The notes under the pieces are model-generated. The model saw only the letters and a program-made list of their open reading frames with translations, was not told where the DNA came from and ran no database searches. Below, piece after piece: positions 59,830-64,000 of a stretch of DNA of 64,000 bases. Source of the stretch: Ecdyonurus torrentis (Eukaryota > Arthropoda > Insecta > Ephemeroptera > Heptageniidae); assembly GCA_949318235.1 (NCBI GenBank), contig OX439137.1, forward strand, positions 19,959,826 to 20,023,825. Reading direction: 5' to 3'. Position 1 is the first letter of the stretch. Each line of letters begins with the position of its first letter. The position numbers and the translations under genes are program-made.

Positions 59830-60100
59830 GCGTGGTTTAACTAATTGATTTAATCTTGCGCTTTGACGCCATAATTGAGTTTTAAATACCATTGCAAAGT
59901 ATAGAAATTTATTAATCAACGATTTCTCATATATTGTTATTTTTTAAATGTTAAAAAGAGTTGTTGCTACCTGAGAAAAATAATACTATTACACAAACCC
60001 AGCAATTTAAATTGGGACAAAAAATTATGTTTGTCTTATGCTGGGCAATGTATTTAACTGCTCAAGCATGGCGATAGTGCGTAATTCCAGTCAAGAACCC
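59830..60100. mobile_element. Decayed GGGTG-family MITE
   Basis: GCGCTTTGACGCCATAATTG near the left and TTTGTCTTATGCTGGGCAAT near the right; ends not resolved. Confidence 0.4.
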
Positions 60101-60144
60101 TGTAATTTTAACTGGACTTACTTATAGGATACTTTTCGTTTTCG

Positions 60145-60176
<32 letters not shown>

Positions 60177-60274
60177 GTAAAAAAAAAATTGAATTTTAAT
60201 TATTTCAAAATTATAATTTAATAAGAGGAAAAAATAAATATTAACAAATTGAAATTTATGTTCTATAAATTTAA

Positions 60275-60360
60275 AATTGTAACTGACCGTAAATCTTGAG
60301 GTTAAATTGAGAGGTTTTTTAACCTAATTTTGCCCAATAAAAGTCGTTAAATATTGATTT
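60275..60360 (-). repeat. Dispersed repeat, copy 1
   Basis: Reverse complement reads TTTTATTGGGCAAAATTAGG and AAACCTCTCAATTTAACC, matching 61865-61960. Confidence 0.6.
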
Positions 60361-60893
60361 ATTGTTAATAAAAATGCGGTTTCTCCAGGCTGTCATGGCA
60401 AATGCCGGGTTGTATATTTAGGACGTAGACAGCCCATGTGTGCGTATGGGACAGTGTCTTTAAGGGAATATGATAAGTATAGCACAAGAAAATAACACAA
60501 TGGCAAAAAAAAAAAAAAAAAAAAAAAAAAAAGCCAATATTACTTACTCAAAGTTAATTATTGTATTTAAAAAATAAATTATACTTAAAAGTATTGAATT
60601 ACTATAACATGAAGTGCTTTGTTAAAGCATTACAAATAACATCGATATATTAATATTGACAAATAATGTATTCAATTGCATTTATCACTTACACTAATGG
60701 ATGTACTTATACATACAAGTGTATAATTATCTCGCTGCACTTTCTCGTATTGCAATTATAACTGATTTAATTTGATACCGAGAATGCATTATTGTATATA
60801 TGTATAACCTATTATATTTATTATTATACAGTATACAGGAAAAATGATGTATCTTTTTCTCTTTATAACTTTTAAAAGAGTGCGTTGAATTGA

Positions 60894-60918
60894 TTGGGGG
60901 GGGGGGGGTAGGGGGGGA
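60894..60918. repeat. Poly(G) tract
   Basis: Two G runs separated by TA. Confidence 0.95.
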
Positions 60919-61864
60919 ATTTATCCAATTACAGACTAAAAGCATTCACTTACAAAATTAAAATAAAGTATCGACTTTTTTCAAAAATATAGAAAATGAA
61001 ATAAAGTTTTTAAAGGCGTGGTTTATATATAGGGCTGACTACATTTCCAGCCCGCAGCTAATATACTGTACAATTATTATTACTATTATGAGTTCTATTC
61101 TTTTTTTTATGTAACACCAACACCGAAATCCTACTTGATTTAAGGTGAAGGTGAGAATAATCCAGTACCAATTATCTGATAGAATCTGCAGGTGGCAAAA
61201 ATAGTGGTCAAAAACTAAGCACTTTGCGCACGATATTAGCTGTGCCAAGAACTGCAGCTTTCTGCATGACGCACGTAAATACCTGTCCTCGAGGTTCAAG
61301 ATTTTTTTTTTTTTTTTTTTTTTTTTTGAAAATTGCAATATGATGTCATTTTTGAAAACTTTTACATGCACGCTGATGCAAAAGCTCCTGACCGTGACGT
61401 CAGATATGTTGATTCTAAAAAACTAATTACAAAATACTGTGTATAAAAGTATACTTCTCATGATCATAATACCTATGTGTACAATATAATATCCAATTAC
61501 CACTTTTCCATTAATTTAATTAAGAGATGCAAGTAGTACAATATTTAAGTTAATTGTATTTAATTTAATGACAAGAAGTAATTATACACATGCTCCAGAG
61601 TGTAAACAAACATCTCACATATCAATGCACTTCAAGTGTATTCAAGTCCAAGGTATGAAGTAATACAGAGGTAACTTAGGTTTGAACTGCGGCATACTTG
61701 GAGATATTACTCATTATAGTGTATTGGAACTTAATATGAGCAACTTCAAAATCACTTCGAAAACTTTGTACATAATTGCACGATTAACGGGTATAAGATA
61801 TTATGTGCTTAAAATAAATAGATCAATAATGAGATGGGACCGGGTAATGATTAGCTAGTTTATA

Positions 61865-61960
61865 ATAATAATTAATGGCTTTTATTGGGCAAAATCAGGC
61901 TACAAACCTCTCAAGTTAACCCAAAATGTTTAACAGTACAGTCAGTTACCATCTTAAATT
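61865..61960 (+). repeat. Dispersed repeat, copy 2
   Basis: TTTTATTGGGCAAAATCAGG and AAACCTCTCAAGTTAACC; partner of 60275-60360 in inverted orientation. Confidence 0.6.
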
Positions 61961-62104
61961 AATACAAACAAAAATTTCATGATGTTAACGTTGTTGTTGT
62001 TTCTTTTTTTCTTATTAAATAATCCATATTGATAATTTTAAATTTTCATAAAATGGTTTAACACTTCAAAAATATTAAAAAAACTTTTTTTTTTTAATTA
62101 AGAG

Positions 62105-62615
62105 GTCAGCCAGCCATATGTAACCTTTTTGTGTACTCTCACAAACTAGTGTTAAGAAAATTGTAGAGTAGACAACTTTTTGAACTTCATGACGTCATGA
62201 TATTCAGATCTACTATAGAAATTAAATTAGAAAGACCAAAAAAATTTAGCAGTTAATTTTATTTCTTATTCTAAAAGAAGACATTGTCCTGAATCGATAT
62301 ATATATGTGAATTTGTACATTTTGAGTTCATTAAGTATTTTTAATTACTTTTTGAAAGTCACGAAATGACGTCATGAGCGTCAAACTTTTCATATGACCA
62401 CATGCATAAGTTGACGCCCATGATGTAATCTTTTGATTTTCAAAATTTAATTAAAAATACTTAATAAACTCAAATATTAGAAATTTGAAATAACAATCGA
62501 TTCAGGACAATGTGCTCTTTTACAATAAGAAATAAAATTACCCACTAATTTTTTGTAGTCTTCATCATTGCAAACCTATATTACAAGTCCCAGTTTGAAG
62601 AGGGTACAAAAGGGT
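62105..62615. mobile_element. Family E element split by a family H element
   Basis: 62105-62227 (ACTCTCACAAACTAGTG, TTCATGACGTCATGA) and about 62575-62615 (AGTCCCAGTTTGAAG, ACAAAAGGGTTAA) are the two sides of a family E element. 62228-62562 is family H (ACATTGTCCTGAATCGATAT at left, CAATCGATTCAGGACAATGT at right). Confidence 0.65.
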
Positions 62616-63180
62616 TAAAGCTGAAGTTCAGGGCTTACAAAATGGCTTTTACAATGTTAGATAATGAAATGAACTGTTCACCGACTCACATATATGATTC
62701 CTCAAAGACCTCCCGTAGCCACATGGTAGCCATTTCAGTTTCATATAGGTTTTACTATATAAAAAGCATGTATACAAAAACACATAATTGAGATCAGATA
62801 TATACATATCTTTTACCCATGGTAACCCAGCCAAATTGAGCTCATTCTGCGAGTTATGCAACCCGCTATAACATTTTCTCGCAGCTCTGTCTCAGCAGCT
62901 TGACGTGCTCTCAAAGCCGTGCTGCGTGTGAACTCAGCATCTTAATTCCAACTAGAAGTCAAAATACATTTAGTTTCTCTCTTATAATCAAGAACATTTT
63001 TACTAAAAGCCGTAACTATGACGTAAAAGATACGGGACAAGTTGCATATCTCGCAGGATGATCACATGTTTACGGGGGCTACGGAAGGGCTTTGGGTCAT
63101 CATATGTGACTTTATGAACAGTTCTTCTCATTATCTAACATTGAAGAAGCCATGTTGTAACCCCTGAACTTACTCTTTAA
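62615..63180. mobile_element. TTAA foldback element, family F
   Basis: Begins TTAAAGCTGAAGTTCAGGG and ends, reversed, TTAAAGAGTAAGTTCAGGGG; 566 bases. Further paired blocks include ACAATGTTAGATAATG with CATTATCTAACATTG. Shares its left TTAA with the end of the family E remnant. Confidence 0.78.
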
Positions 63181-63602
63181 GTAATATGTATGAAGGTCCA
63201 ATGTTATGTGATTTATAATTTTTGTTTACAGGATTTCTTTAAGATTAAAAGACAAACACATGAGGTTACACTATTTTTCTATTTAATTTATCATTAAGAC
63301 AAGTAAAGATAAAAGAACATAAATGCATTACTTTGCTATATAACATAAGTTATAGTATTATACTTTCTCTTGATAGAGTGAAGTGCATCATAATATAAAT
63401 GCAATTTTATAACTGTCACAACAAGGTGTAATTGCAAGGATTAGCGAGTATATACAGTGACAGGGCACTATGTAATTGATGTAGCATATCAATTATCACG
63501 TTCAAACATACGTCTGACATTTCTACAAGGTTTATTACAAACTGTTAATATTTTTTATTATTATTAAAAATTAATCGCGTAATGTAATATTAATTTTATT
63601 TT

Positions 63603-63608
<6 letters not shown>

Positions 63609-63649
<41 letters not shown>

Positions 63650-63688
63650 ATGTTATTATAATATATATATTTGTTATTGTTTTTAATT

Positions 63689-63764
<76 letters not shown>
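63609..63764. repeat. (AT)n and (CT)n microsatellites
   Basis: AT at 63609-63642, CT at 63691-63764. Confidence 0.97.
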
Positions 63765-63766
<2 letters not shown>

Positions 63767-64000
63767 GTTATGTTTCAGGCGAAAACTATAATAATATAAT
63801 TACAATATCTATGAGACCAATATTTTTAATATCGTGACGAAAGATCCTAAATTTTTTTCAAGCTCATATTAAAACGCATAAAAATATTTCTATATAGTAA
63901 GTATCTCTTTTTATTTAAAATTTCCGGCCTTAGTTTCTTTTTTTATCGTCCAACTTACATTATATAACCCTACTATTAATACTAAATAGTATCAACATTA

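Larger units (their letters stand above)
57355..62100. other. Mostly anonymous AT-rich sequence
   Basis: Beyond the duplicated block (58087-59410), the dispersed repeat pair and homopolymers, no gene is supported. One TGACGTCA at 61395-61402. Confidence 0.55.

Overview
This is a 64-kb stretch of an AT-rich, intron-containing animal genome. It is most likely an arthropod, probably an insect: the best gene is a Methuselah-type GPCR with an ectodomain, a family centred on arthropods. The second gene is a multi-exon receptor ectodomain with EGF-like and fibronectin-III-like segments. Species cannot be fixed from the sequence. A run of exactly 200 N at 11669-11868 is a scaffold join.

Layout. (1) 642-10900, minus strand: eleven exons of a large cell-surface receptor. 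All but one splice phase join cleanly. The gene runs off the left edge, and its first exon(s) were not found. Its upstream side faces a polypurine tract, an assembly gap and a polypyrimidine tract. (2) 10900-23200: no convincing gene; satellite tracts, miniature transposons and two copies of a tRNA-derived SINE. (3) 23209-31189, plus strand: a complete eight-exon Methuselah-like receptor of 554 codons, in which every exon junction was checked for phase. (4) 31190-64000: no gene that I can support; microsatellites, foldback elements and MITE families.

The most unusual aspect is the mobile-element content. At least seven distinct short non-coding families end in TTAA and look like non-autonomous elements of a TTAA-targeting (piggyBac-type) transposase, but no transposase lies here. 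Another family is a palindromic, GCATAA-rich element that repeatedly hosts other insertions. A further family starts with a GGGTG terminal inverted repeat. Nesting is common, and in one case (17690-18020) the insertion and its duplicated TTAA can be read directly. The octamer TGACGTCA (the CRE/ATF palindrome) occurs 22 times, against roughly 0.5 expected from base composition. It sits inside at least five otherwise different element families.

The two genes are divergently transcribed (receptor to the left, GPCR to the right) about 12 kb apart. Nothing in the sequence shows that they act together. All identities and similarities below were judged by eye.
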